Assembly (NCBI GenBank): GCA_937887565.1
Contig: CALABS010000013.1
Location: 62,001 to 126,000, forward strand
Reading direction: 5' to 3'
DNA length: 64,000 bases
DNA from: an uncultured Rhodospirillaceae bacterium
GTDB taxonomy: Bacteria > Pseudomonadota > Alphaproteobacteria > Rhodospirillales > Magnetospirillaceae
Made by a program: the position numbers and the translations under genes. The notes beneath the pieces are model-generated. The model was given only the letters and a program-made list of their open reading frames with translations. It did not search any database and had not been told where the DNA came from. Positions 17,662 to 25,253 of this stretch are shown one piece after another (position 1 is the stretch's first letter; the number at the start of each line of letters is the position of its first letter).

Positions 17662-19149
17662 ATGCTCGATCCCGTCGCCCGCCGCCCGGCCCTGATCGCC
17701 GTCCTGTTCGTCGGCCTGATGACGGCATGGCGGCTGGCCGTCCTGGCCGTCGACGCGCCCTATCTGTCCTTCGACGAGGCCCAATACTGGGCCTGGGCGC
17801 AGAGCCTGGAGCTGGGCTACTACTCGAAGCCGCCCATGGTGGCCTGGGTCATCGCCGCCACCACCGCCGCCTGCGGCGACGGGCCGGGTTGCGTCAAGCT
17901 GGGGGCGGCCATCGCCCATGCGGGGACGGCCGGTGTCCTCTACTTCCTCGGCCGCCACCTCTACGGCCCCAGGATCGGCGCCTGGGCGGCCATGAGCTGG
18001 AGCGTGGTGCCGGCGGTGTCGCTGTCGTCGGTGATGATCACCACCGACCCGTTCCTGCTGTTCTTCTGGGCGCTGGCGCTGCTGTTCCTGGTCCGCGCCG
18101 CCGATGCCGGGCCGGGCTCGAACCGGTGGTGGCTGGCGCTGGGCCTGGCTTTCGGCCTCGGCATGCTGTCCAAATACGCCATGATCCTGTTCGCCGCCTC
18201 GGTGGCGCTGTGGCTGGCGTGGTCGCCCGGACGGCGGAGCCTGGCGAAGGCGCCGGGCTTGTGGCTGGCGGCCGCGACGGGCCTCGCGGTCTACGCCCCC
18301 AACGCGCTGTGGAACGCCGCCAACGGCTTCGTCAGCTACGCCCACACCAAGGACAACGCCAATCTCGGCGGCGACCTGTTCCATTTCGGCAAGCTGGCCG
18401 AGTTCGTCGCCGGCCAGTTCGGGGTATTCGGCCCCATCGCCATGGCGGCGCTGGTCGTCGCCCTGGTGGCGGTCCTGCGCCGCCCCCCCCAGGACCCCGG
18501 CGAGCGCGACGGCGTCCGCCTGCTGGCCGCCTTCACCCTGCCCGTGCTGATGCTGATGACGGTCGAAAGCTTCCTGTCGCGGGCCAACGCCAACTGGAGC
18601 GCGCCGGCCTTCGTGGCCGGAACGGTGCTGGCGACCGCTTTCCTCGCCCGGCGGGCACCGCGGCTGCTGGCGGCGTCGCTGGCGCTCCACGTGGCCGCCG
18701 CCGGCCTGCTGTACAACCTGGACGCCGCCCGCGCCGCCCTCGGCGTGGCCGACACCGCCCGCTACGATATCGAGAAGCGGGTACGCGGCTGGCAGGAGGT
18801 CGGAGCCCGGGTCTCGGAGATCCTGGCCGCCCATCCCGGCGCCCGCCTGATGGCCGACGAGCGCAAGGTGATGGCGACGTTGATCTATGCCGTCCGTCCG
18901 CACCCCTTCGACGCCGTGAAATGGAATCCCGACGGCGACGTCCGCGACCACTACGACCAGACCACCCGGATCGAGCCCGGCGAGAAGCAGCTGATCCTCG
19001 TCACCGAGCAGCCGACGCTGCCGGCGGAGATGCGCGACGCCTTCGCGCGGGCCGAGAAGATCGAGGATATCGTGATCCCCATTCACCGCGACTACGAGCG
19101 TCGAGTCGCCGTGTGGCGGCTCGAGGACTTCCGGGGATATGCGCGGTGA
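17662..19149 (+). CDS. Membrane glycosyltransferase, GT39/ArnT-like
   Basis: 495-residue integral membrane protein with about 10-12 hydrophobic segments. It has an N-terminal periplasmic-loop signature YLSFDEAQYWAWAQSLELGYYSKPPMVAWV, as in the ArnT/PMT (GT39, GT83) superfamily. The acidic residues in FDEAQYWAW are the expected catalytic/metal-binding type. Such enzymes move a sugar from a polyprenyl-phosphate carrier to lipid or protein on the periplasmic side. The sugar and acceptor are unknown. The C-terminal ~150 residues form a soluble domain. It ends about 200 nt upstream of the cold-shock gene. Confidence 0.85.
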   Translation: MLDPVARRPALIAVLFVGLMTAWRLAVLAVDAPYLSFDEAQYWAWAQSLELGYYSKPPMVAWVIAATTAACGDGPGCVKLGAAIAHAGTAGVLYFLGRHLYGPRIGAWAAMSWSVVPAVSLSSVMITTDPFLLFFWALALLFLVRAADAGPGSNRWWLALGLAFGLGMLSKYAMILFAASVALWLAWSPGRRSLAKAPGLWLAAATGLAVYAPNALWNAANGFVSYAHTKDNANLGGDLFHFGKLAEFVAGQFGVFGPIAMAALVVALVAVLRRPPQDPGERDGVRLLAAFTLPVLMLMTVESFLSRANANWSAPAFVAGTVLATAFLARRAPRLLAASLALHVAAAGLLYNLDAARAALGVADTARYDIEKRVRGWQEVGARVSEILAAHPGARLMADERKVMATLIYAVRPHPFDAVKWNPDGDVRDHYDQTTRIEPGEKQLILVTEQPTLPAEMRDAFARAEKIEDIVIPIHRDYERRVAVWRLEDFRGYAR

Positions 19150-19363
19150 CGGACGGCCCCGGCGGTCGCGGCGACGCCCGCCCGCCGGGGGCTTCACCGA
19201 AAAATAATGCCCCCTAGGGGGGAGACACCCGTCAAGACGCTAGGCGAATCCCGTGTCTTCGGGTAATGATATCGGTTCAGACTTGCCTTGGCGGACAAAT
19301 GGCCCGGGAAGGATGCCCGCGCTTGGTGCGCGGGTTGTGTATTTGCTACGACGAGAACGACAC
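19150..19363 (+). promoter_or_regulatory. Long leader region of the cold-shock gene
   Basis: 214 nt without a supportable gene between the glycosyltransferase and the cold-shock gene. It contains a short palindrome CCCCCTAGGGGG at about 19211-19222. Cold-shock genes often have long structured 5' leaders that control translation by temperature. I infer that possibility here but see no conserved element, and only a weak ribosome binding site (GAGAACG) before the ATG. Confidence 0.3.
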
Positions 19364-19969
19364 ATGGCATGGAACCGAGATAATCATGGCAATCGTGACC
19401 GCGGCCGCGGCCGGCGGGACGATTTTGGCGACATGGGCGGCTACGAGCCCCGCCCGCCGCGCGCCCCCTCCTCCTTCGACTCCCGTCAACAGGTGAGCCA
19501 GACAAACGTCACCGCGACGGTCAAGTGGTTCAATGCCTCGAAGGGATTTGGCTTCGTCGCTCCGTCGGACGGCTCCCCGGATGCCTTCCTGCACATCTCG
19601 GCGCTCGAGCGCGCCGGCCTGTCCCAGGTGGCCGAGGGCTCGACCATCGTCTGCGACCTGGGCCAGGGCAACCGCGGCCCGCAGGTGGTGACCGTGCATG
19701 AGGTCGACCAGACCACTGCCACCTCGGCCCCGCGCGCCCCGCGCATGGAGCGCGGCCCGTCCGAGACCGTCGAGGGCGTGGTCAAGTTCTTCTCGGCCGA
19801 GAAGGGCTTTGGCTTCGTCGCCGTCGACGAGGGCGGCAAGGACGTGTTCGTGCACGTCAAGGCCCTTGAGCGGTCCGGCCTCAAGACCCTGGAGAGCGGC
19901 CAGCGCGTGCGCGTGACCACCACGCTCGGCCAGAAGGGTCCCCAGGCCGACCACGTCGCCCTGGTCTGA
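19364..19969 (+). CDS. Two-domain cold-shock protein with RG-rich N-terminus
   Basis: 201-residue RNA/DNA-binding protein with two cold-shock domains. The first starts ATVKWFNASKGFGFVAPSDGSPDAFLHISAL (about residues 51-110). The second starts EGVVKFFSAEKGFGFVAVDEGGKDVFVHVKAL (about 140-200). Both keep the RNP1 (KGFGF) and RNP2 (FLH, FVH) motifs. The first ~40 residues (MAWNRDNHGNRDRGRGRRDD...) are rich in Arg, Gly and Asp and probably disordered, resembling RGG regions. Two-domain CSPs are common in alphaproteobacteria. I chose the start at 19364 because it gives this N-terminus; the frame is open upstream to 19253. A terminator lies at 20044-20074. Confidence 0.92.
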   Translation: MAWNRDNHGNRDRGRGRRDDFGDMGGYEPRPPRAPSSFDSRQQVSQTNVTATVKWFNASKGFGFVAPSDGSPDAFLHISALERAGLSQVAEGSTIVCDLGQGNRGPQVVTVHEVDQTTATSAPRAPRMERGPSETVEGVVKFFSAEKGFGFVAVDEGGKDVFVHVKALERSGLKTLESGQRVRVTTTLGQKGPQADHVALV

Positions 19970-20043
19970 CCCGGCGCGCGGACGAGCTTTCCCACCGGCG
20001 GGACTCCCGCCGGACGGGGAAGGAATCCGAATCGAACACGGGC

Positions 20044-20074
20044 AAGGCCGGTCGCCAGAGGCGGCCGGCCTTTT
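20044..20074 (+). terminator. Rho-independent terminator after the cold-shock gene
   Basis: The left arm AAGGCCGGTCGCC (20044-20056) pairs with GGCGGCCGGCCTT (20060-20072) with one G-U pair and loop AGA, and a TTTT run ends at 20074. A second hairpin, CCGGCGGG/CCCGCCGG at 19995-20013, lies nearer the stop codon but has no T-run. Confidence 0.85.
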
Positions 20075-20175
20075 CCGCGACAAAATACGATACATTTCGC
20101 CGAATTTGGTTTAATCCACATTCACACCCGTCTGCTACGAGTCCATTCGGGCCTGTGCGTTGGCGGGAGGGCGCG

Positions 20176-20415
20176 GTGAAGGACTCGGTCGGGTTTGAAT
20201 TGCAATTCAGCATCCAGGGCGCATCGGCGCTGTTCCGCAAGTCGCGGCTGATGGCCCATGTCGCCGAGCGCGTGCGCCACATGGGCAAGGACCAGGCCTA
20301 TCGCGCCGGCATCGGTCCGGTGGAATACGACGCCATCCTCACCGCCAAGCTGTCCTCCATCGACACCGACCGGCTGGAGAGCCTTTATTCCAAGCTGACG
20401 GCCGACCCGGCCTGA
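20176..20415 (+). CDS. Small protein of unknown function
   Basis: 79-residue predicted soluble protein, starting GTG at 20176 with GGGAGG about 6 nt upstream; an in-frame GTG at 20155 is the alternative. It contains FELQFSIQGASALFRKSRLMAHVAERVRHM and an amphipathic C-terminal helix LSSIDTDRLESLYSKLTA. I do not recognise the family. It has no signal peptide or membrane segment. It is convergent with the methyltransferase gene. Base composition matches the neighbours, so it is probably native. Confidence 0.55.
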   Translation: MKDSVGFELQFSIQGASALFRKSRLMAHVAERVRHMGKDQAYRAGIGPVEYDAILTAKLSSIDTDRLESLYSKLTADPA

Positions 20416-20431
20416 AGGAAAACCGGCGCCG

Positions 20432-21688
20432 TCACGGCAGAACGCGCACCGCCACCTGCTTGGTGAAGGGCGACAGCGCCAACACCTCCCACCGGATGCC
20501 GGTCTCGGCGACGAATTCCATCCACGCCCGGTACTCGTCGTCGCGCCAGCCGCGATTGCCGATCATCTCGTCGAACACCAGCACGGTGCCGGGAACGACG
20601 CGGGGCGCCAAAAGCGTCAGCACGGTCCGCGCCGAGGCGTAGATATCGCTGTCGATATTGACCAGTCGCGCCATGCCCGGATGGGCGGCCAGGAAGCCGG
20701 GCAGGGTGTCGGCAAACCAGCCCGGATGCAGCCGCGCGGCCGGATGGACCTCGGGCAGTTGGCGGCCGGTGGTCAACACCCCGGCCCGCTCGCGGCCCCA
20801 ATCCTCGGGCAGTCCCTCGAAGGAATCGAAGCCGTGCACGTCCTGGCCGGCCACCTCGGCGATATGGGTGAGCGAGGTCCCCCGGCGGACGCCGAATTCC
20901 AGCACCAGCCCCGGCACCCGCGCCGCGGCCATGGCGTGACGCAGCAGGGTCCGCGACACCCCGAACACCCGCGCCGGCCGGGGCAGCGCCGCCACCGAGT
21001 CGACCAGTGGCCGCCGGCGGAGATCGCCGTCCACATGGCGGCGGCGGATGGCGGCGGCTTCGGCGGCACGTCCGGCCAGGGCGTGCAGCACCGCCAGCAG
21101 CGCCCAGTACTTGCCGTTGGCGCCGGCACACGCCAACGCCCGTTCCACCCGCCGCGCCGCCTCGCCGAGGCCGGCGAGGTCGAGGGCCGGGGCCGCCGAG
21201 CCCACCCATGAGGCGGCGTGGTCGGGGTGCCCGGCGAGGATGGCGTCGAAGGCCACCAGTGCCGCCTCGGAGTCTCCCAGCCGCCACAGGCTCACCGCCG
21301 CCTCGTAGGACAACGGACGCGACGGCGGCGACGCGGCGGCCAGGGCCACGCAGTCGGCATAGCGGGCGTCGCGGCGATAGGCGCCGGCCAGGGCCACGGC
21401 CAGGCCGGGAAAATTGGGGTGGGCGGCGCGCAGCCGCTCAAGGGCGTCGACGGCGGCGCAAGCGTTGGAGGCCAGCACATGGGCGCGCCCGGCCTGGAAC
21501 ATCGCCTCCGGGTCGCCGGGGTCGGCATGGGCCAGCGCCGCCAGCGCCTTGGCGCCTTCCTTGCGCCCCACATGGGCGGCCGCCAGCAGCACCGCCCGCT
21601 CCGGCCCGGCGGGCAGGTCGGCGAGGATCTTGAGGGCGGAGTCGAAGCGCCCGGCGGCGATCGCGGCCCGGGCGGCGGCATCGGTCAT
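20432..21688 (-). CDS. TPR protein with TylF-like SAM methyltransferase domain
   Basis: 418-residue fusion. Residues 1 to about 215 are tetratricopeptide-like helical repeats (FDSALKILADLP, ALAALAHADPGDPEAMFQAGRAHVL, EAALVAFDAILAGHPDHAASW). Residues about 235-418 resemble the TylF/macrocin O-methyltransferase group: LVLEFGVRRGTSLTHIAEV is the SAM-binding start, followed by VHGFDSFEGLPEDW, LVNIDSDIYASARTVL and VLVFDEMIGNRGW. The Asp/metal residues of that group (DSDIY, FDEM) are present. Substrates are often sugars or polyketides; here it is unknown. It is a single gene with no obvious partner. Confidence 0.78.
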   Translation of the reverse strand: MTDAAARAAIAAGRFDSALKILADLPAGPERAVLLAAAHVGRKEGAKALAALAHADPGDPEAMFQAGRAHVLASNACAAVDALERLRAAHPNFPGLAVALAGAYRRDARYADCVALAAASPPSRPLSYEAAVSLWRLGDSEAALVAFDAILAGHPDHAASWVGSAAPALDLAGLGEAARRVERALACAGANGKYWALLAVLHALAGRAAEAAAIRRRHVDGDLRRRPLVDSVAALPRPARVFGVSRTLLRHAMAAARVPGLVLEFGVRRGTSLTHIAEVAGQDVHGFDSFEGLPEDWGRERAGVLTTGRQLPEVHPAARLHPGWFADTLPGFLAAHPGMARLVNIDSDIYASARTVLTLLAPRVVPGTVLVFDEMIGNRGWRDDEYRAWMEFVAETGIRWEVLALSPFTKQVAVRVLP

Positions 21689-21757
21689 GGGCGGCAGTCT
21701 GCCCCGGGGGCGAAGGCGGCGGCAAGCGGATTGCCGCCGCCTTCGCCGGAACGGGCA

Positions 21758-21889
21758 CTAATCGCTGACCATGAACACCCCGTGGACGAACACGCCCAGC
21801 AGGGAAAGGATGAACGCCACCGCCAGCCACGGCGAATGGGTGACGGCGGCGGCGGCGGCGATGCCGCCGACGAGAAGGATGCGCTTCAT
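21758..21889 (-). CDS. Small hydrophobic membrane protein
   Basis: 43-residue peptide MKRILLVGGIAAAAAVTHSP followed by a second hydrophobic stretch WLAVAFILSLLGVFVHGVFM. One or two short transmembrane helices are predicted. The ATG is at 21887-21889 with a GGAGCGGACCC leader and only a modest ribosome site. I know no family. A longer open frame to 22063 is low-complexity and unlikely. Confidence 0.45.
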   Translation of the reverse strand: MKRILLVGGIAAAAAVTHSPWLAVAFILSLLGVFVHGVFMVSD

Positions 21890-21977
21890 GGGTCCGCTCC
21901 TGGCGCCCCGGTCGAGGCGCGAACGACGCGATGGGACCGGCGCCGACCGGCGGCGCCGGATCAAGGAAAGGAAGGGG

Positions 21978-22289
21978 TCAGGCCGAAGCGGGCGGGCCGG
22001 TGGGATAGGGACGGGCCTGGCGTGGTGGCGCCGCGGCGCGGTTGTGGGCCGAAGGCACCGCATGGTGCGTCGTGGTCGGCAAGAGCACTCGCGGCGGACC
22101 GGCCGGCATGGCCGGTCCCCAATCCAGTCCGCCGACGCCTTGGTCGCCGGTGCCGTCCGGGCCGCTCAGGGACAGGCACAGCCCGTCATCGGCCCGGGCC
22201 TGGCCGCCACCGCCGAACACCCCCACGGCCATGGCCGCCACGACAAGCAGCAACGGCACGACACGGCGAAGATGTCTCAGGGCGTCCAC
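21978..22289 (-). CDS. Small predicted secreted protein
   Basis: 103-residue protein starting at a GTG. It has a clear signal peptide, RHLRRVVPLLLVVAAMAVGV...GQARA, with likely cleavage near residue 33, and a Pro/Ala/Gly-rich mature part. No family is recognised. The high GC favours spurious frames, so only the signal peptide supports it. It lies between tRNA-Leu and the small membrane protein, on the same strand. Confidence 0.35.
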   Translation of the reverse strand: MDALRHLRRVVPLLLVVAAMAVGVFGGGGQARADDGLCLSLSGPDGTGDQGVGGLDWGPAMPAGPPRVLLPTTTHHAVPSAHNRAAAPPRQARPYPTGPPASA

Positions 22290-22367
22290 GGGCGATCCCA
22301 GCGAATGACGGATGGCCGGATGCTATCAGGGCCGGCGCCCCGGTGGGAAGCGCGATCGGGAAAGGGA

Positions 22368-22453
22368 TGGTGCCCCAGGCCGGACTCGAACCAGCACGCC
22401 GTTGCCGGCAACAGATTTTGAGTCTGCCGCGTCTACCATTCCGCCACTGGGGC
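22368..22453 (-). tRNA. tRNA-Leu (CAA)
   Basis: The minus-strand transcript starts GCCCCAGUGGCGGAAUGGUAGA and ends GGUUCGAGUCCGGCCUGGGGCACCA. The acceptor stem GCCCCAG pairs with CUGGGGC; the T-loop UUCGAGU and an encoded CCA (22368-22370) are present. The anticodon loop CUCAAAA gives anticodon CAA (22418-22420), reading UUG. A long variable arm (GUUGCCGGCAACGGC) is typical of class II leucine tRNAs. Confidence 0.95.
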
Positions 22454-22519
22454 ACCGTGGGAATGGAGGGCGATCATAGCCCAGGCGGGAACGGGGTCAA
22501 CGGGAATCCCGATGCCCCG

Positions 22520-23374
22520 TCACGGCTCGACGCCGATATTGTCGATCAGCCGCGCCCCGCCCAGCCGGGCGGCGCCCAGGATGCGGGCCGGCCGCTCCAG
22601 GCGGTCGACGGGGGCCAGGGTGTCGGCGTCGCGGACCTCGACATAGTCCACCGACAGGAAGCCGGCGGCGACGAGGTCGGCGGCGGCGCGATGGCACAGC
22701 TCTTCGGCGCGGCCGCCTTGCCCCAGGCCATCGGCGACGGCCTCCAGGGCGCGATGGAGGGCTGGGGCGATGGCCCGCTCGGCGTCCGAGAGATAGGCGT
22801 TGCGCGACGACAGCGCCAGCCCGTCGGCCTCGCGCGCCGTCGGCACGCCGACGATCTCGACCGGGATGTCGAGGTCGCGGGCCAGGCGGCGGATGACCAT
22901 CAGCTGCTGCCAGTCCTTCTCGCCGAACAGGGCGACATCGGGCAGGCATTGCAGCAGCAGCTTGGCGACCACGGTGGCGACGCCCTCGAAATGGCCGGGG
23001 CGCACGGTCCCGCACAGACCCTCGGAGACGCCGTCCACCGTCACCCGGGTGGCGAAGCCGGCCGGATACATCTCGGCGACGGTCGGCGCGAACAGCAAGT
23101 CGCAACCGGCACCGGCCAATAGGGCGGCATCGGCCTCCTCCTGGCGCGGATAGCGGCCGAAATCCTCGTTGGCGCCGAACTGGCGGGGATTGACGAAGAC
23201 GCTGGCCACCACGCGGCCGGCCAGTTCGCGGCCACGCCGCACCAGGCTCAAATGGCCGTCGTGCAGGGCGCCCATTGTGGGAACGAAAGCCACCGTCAGG
23301 CCCTGGTCGCGCCAGTACCTGACGCGGGCCCGCAGTTCGGCGACGGAGCGGACGACATCGATGTCCTCGGCCAT
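22520..23374 (-). CDS. panC: Pantothenate synthetase
   Basis: 284-residue enzyme condensing pantoate and beta-alanine with ATP, the last step of vitamin B5 synthesis. The nucleotidyltransferase motifs are PTMGALHDGHLSLVRRG near residues 31-47, FVNPRQFGANEDFGRYPR, GEKDWQQLMVIRRL and LSSRNAYLS. I chose MAEDIDVVRS (ATG at 23372-23374); the upstream in-frame extension overlaps panB. Its ATG lies 1 nt after the panB stop codon, so the genes are co-transcribed and probably coupled. Confidence 0.96.
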   Translation of the reverse strand: MAEDIDVVRSVAELRARVRYWRDQGLTVAFVPTMGALHDGHLSLVRRGRELAGRVVASVFVNPRQFGANEDFGRYPRQEEADAALLAGAGCDLLFAPTVAEMYPAGFATRVTVDGVSEGLCGTVRPGHFEGVATVVAKLLLQCLPDVALFGEKDWQQLMVIRRLARDLDIPVEIVGVPTAREADGLALSSRNAYLSDAERAIAPALHRALEAVADGLGQGGRAEELCHRAAADLVAAGFLSVDYVEVRDADTLAPVDRLERPARILGAARLGGARLIDNIGVEP

Positions 23375-23375
23375 G

Positions 23376-24212
23376 TCACGCCTCCTTGGCCGGCTTGGCG
23401 ACGCCGAAGCAGTGCCCGGGACCGGGAAAGGTCCGGGCCTTGACCTCGGCGGCGTAACGGCCGGCGGCATCGGATACCAGCGGCGCCAGATCGGCGTAGC
23501 GCTTGACGAATTTGGGGGTGAAATCGGTGAACAGCCCCAGCACGTCCTCGCTGACCAGCACCTGACCGTCGCAGGCCGGCGAGGCGCCGATGCCGATGGT
23601 GGGAATGGCGATCTCGTCGCTCAGCGCGCGGGCCACGGGCTCGACGGTGCCTTCCACCACCACGCTGAAGGCGCCGGCGTCGGTGATGGCGCGGGCGTCG
23701 GCGCGGATGGCGGCGGCCTCCTCCTCGACGCGGCCGTGGGCGCGGAAGCCGCCGGCGGCGTTGACCGCCTGCGGCTTGAGGCCGATATGGGCCATCACCG
23801 GAATGCCGCGCTCGGTGAGGAACCGGATGGTCTCGGCCATCTCGCGGCCGCCCTCCAGCTTGACGGCGGCGCAGCCGGTCTCGGCCATCACCCGGGCGGC
23901 GTTGCGGAAGGCCTGCTCGCGGCTCTCCTGGTAGCTGGCGAAGGGCATGTCGACCACCACCATGGCGGCGCTGGACCCCCGCATCACCGCCTTGCCATGG
24001 GCGATCATCATGTCGAGGGTGACGCCCAGGGTGGTGTCCATGCCATAGAGCACCATGCCGAGCGAGTCGCCGACCAGCAGGATGTCCACATGGGGATCGA
24101 GCAGGCGGGCCATGGGGGCAGTGTAGGCGGTCAGAACCACCACCGGTTCGCCTCCCTTGCGGGCACGGATGTCGCGCGTGGTCACGCGCCGGGTGCGGAC
24201 TTCGGTGCTCAA
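23376..24212 (-). CDS. panB: 3-methyl-2-oxobutanoate hydroxymethyltransferase
   Basis: 278-residue enzyme making ketopantoate from 2-oxoisovalerate and methylene-THF. Motifs include LTAYTAPMARLLDPHVDILLVGDSLGMVLYG, the metal-binding Asp residues, VVVDMPFASYQ and AVKLEGG. The start appears to be a TTG (24210-24212) with GGAGG 5 nt upstream on the minus strand; no better ATG is present at that place. The 71-bp repeat element lies just upstream, between this gene and fnrL, and could separate or couple their expression. Confidence 0.95.
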   Translation of the reverse strand: MSTEVRTRRVTTRDIRARKGGEPVVVLTAYTAPMARLLDPHVDILLVGDSLGMVLYGMDTTLGVTLDMMIAHGKAVMRGSSAAMVVVDMPFASYQESREQAFRNAARVMAETGCAAVKLEGGREMAETIRFLTERGIPVMAHIGLKPQAVNAAGGFRAHGRVEEEAAAIRADARAITDAGAFSVVVEGTVEPVARALSDEIAIPTIGIGASPACDGQVLVSEDVLGLFTDFTPKFVKRYADLAPLVSDAAGRYAAEVKARTFPGPGHCFGVAKPAKEA

Positions 24213-24231
24213 ACCTTCCTCCGTGAAGACA

Positions 24232-24311
24232 CTAGTGCGCTGATTTTGTGGGCCGATTCACCAGACCGACGGTTCAGGGGCCTGACCCTTCGGTCTGGAT
24301 CGGACCACTAG
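24232..24311. repeat. CTAG-bounded palindromic repeat, copy 1
   Basis: A unit of about 71 nt (24241-24311, starting TGATTTTGTGGGCC and ending GGACCACTAG) recurs inverted at 62972-63042; I count about 65 of 71 positions identical. Its core is a hairpin: CCAGACCGACGGTTCAGG pairs with CCTGACCCTTCGGTCTGG with two mismatches. CTAG stands at 24232-24235 and again at 24308-24311. The terminal CTAG supplies the TAG stop codon of the fnrL gene. Base composition is lower in GC than the genes around it. It looks like a REP/MITE-type non-coding mobile repeat. Confidence 0.8.
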
Positions 24312-25075
24312 GCCGTGGCGCCCTCGGCCAGATCCTTGAGGGCCGTGGCGTCGACCAGGATCACATGGCCCGAGGCCGGCAGGCCGATCACCCCCTCCCG
24401 CTTCAACTGGGTGAAGGTGCGGCTGACCGTCTCGATGGTCAGGCCCAGATAGTCGGCGATGTCGGCCCGGCTCATGGGCAGGGCCACCGGACTGGCGGAC
24501 AGCCCCTGCTGCTCGGCGCGGCGCGACAACTTGAGCAGGAAGGTGGCGACCTTCTCCTTGGCGGTCTTGCGGCCCAGCAGCAGCATCTGCTCCTGCGCCG
24601 CCACCAGATCCTTGACTGCCCGCGAGAACATGCGGCGCTCGAGCTTCGGCATCTCGACCAGCAGGGATTCCAGCTTGCGATGGGTGAAGCGGCACAGTTG
24701 GGTCGAGGTCACCGTCTCGGCGGTGTAGACGTAGCCGCCCTCGAGGCCGAGGCCGAACATGTCGCCGGCGAACAGGAAGCCGATGATCTGCCGGCGCCCG
24801 TCGCTCATCAGCTTGTACAGCTTCACCGAGCCGGCCGAGATGGAATAGACGTGGTCGGCGGGGTCGCCCTCGCGGAACACCGTGAAGGCCGGCGGCAGTT
24901 GGGCGTGGCAGCGAACGGTGGCCAGGCGCTTGATCTCGTCATGGGCGAGGTCGGCGCAGAAGGCGATCTCGCGCACCACGTCGCAGTTGCGGCATGGCGG
25001 CGCGCTGAGGTCGGGAACCTCGCGTTCGATCTTGTGGTCGTCGAAATCCAGGGGCGGCATCAGGTTCACCCTCAT
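24308..25075 (-). CDS. fnrL: FnrL-type Crp/Fnr oxygen-sensing regulator
   Basis: About 250 residues. N-terminal cysteines in CRNCDVVREIAFC (C-x2-C-x8-C, as in FnrL/FnrN proteins) and a later Cys in TSTQLCRF can ligate an oxygen-labile [4Fe-4S] cluster. A cyclic-nucleotide-type beta-roll follows (GDPADHVYSISAGSVKLYKL). The C-terminal HTH MSRADIADYLGLTIETVSRTF carries the Glu/Ser/Arg set that reads TTGAT half-sites. A perfect TTGAT-N4-ATCAA box lies upstream of ccoN in the same cluster. The start is 25075 or the ATG at 25058-25060; I cannot decide. The stop lies within the repeat at 24232-24311. Confidence 0.9.
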   Translation of the reverse strand: MRVNLMPPLDFDDHKIEREVPDLSAPPCRNCDVVREIAFCADLAHDEIKRLATVRCHAQLPPAFTVFREGDPADHVYSISAGSVKLYKLMSDGRRQIIGFLFAGDMFGLGLEGGYVYTAETVTSTQLCRFTHRKLESLLVEMPKLERRMFSRAVKDLVAAQEQMLLLGRKTAKEKVATFLLKLSRRAEQQGLSASPVALPMSRADIADYLGLTIETVSRTFTQLKREGVIGLPASGHVILVDATALKDLAEGATA

Positions 25076-25085
25076 CCGCCCGGCC

Positions 25086-25253
25086 TCAGGCCTTGTCGGT
25101 GGGCGTGCCGACGTCGTCGTCCTCGAACAGGATTCGGTGCGCGGCACCATCCAGATCGTCGAACTGGCCGGTCTTCAAGGCCCACAGGAAGGCCACCAAT
25201 CCCAACAGGCCCAGAATCAGGGCCACGGGAATGAGCATCAGCAGGTTGGTCAC
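25086..25253 (-). CDS. ccoS: cbb3 oxidase maturation protein CcoS
   Basis: 55-residue protein MTNLLMLIPVALILGLLGLV... with one N-terminal transmembrane helix. The conserved CcoS pattern FLWALKTGQFDDLDGAAHRILFEDD follows. CcoS is needed for cofactor insertion in the cbb3 oxidase. It begins with GTG (25251-25253), which overlaps the ccoI TGA by 4 nt (GTGA), indicating coupling. It ends just upstream of fnrL. Confidence 0.93.
   Translation of the reverse strand: MTNLLMLIPVALILGLLGLVAFLWALKTGQFDDLDGAAHRILFEDDDVGTPTDKA

Noticed and set aside
19995..20013. Primary terminator of the cold-shock gene
   Set aside because: Perfect CCGGCGGG/CCCGCCGG hairpin but no T-run; the later hairpin at 20044-20074 has one and is the better candidate.
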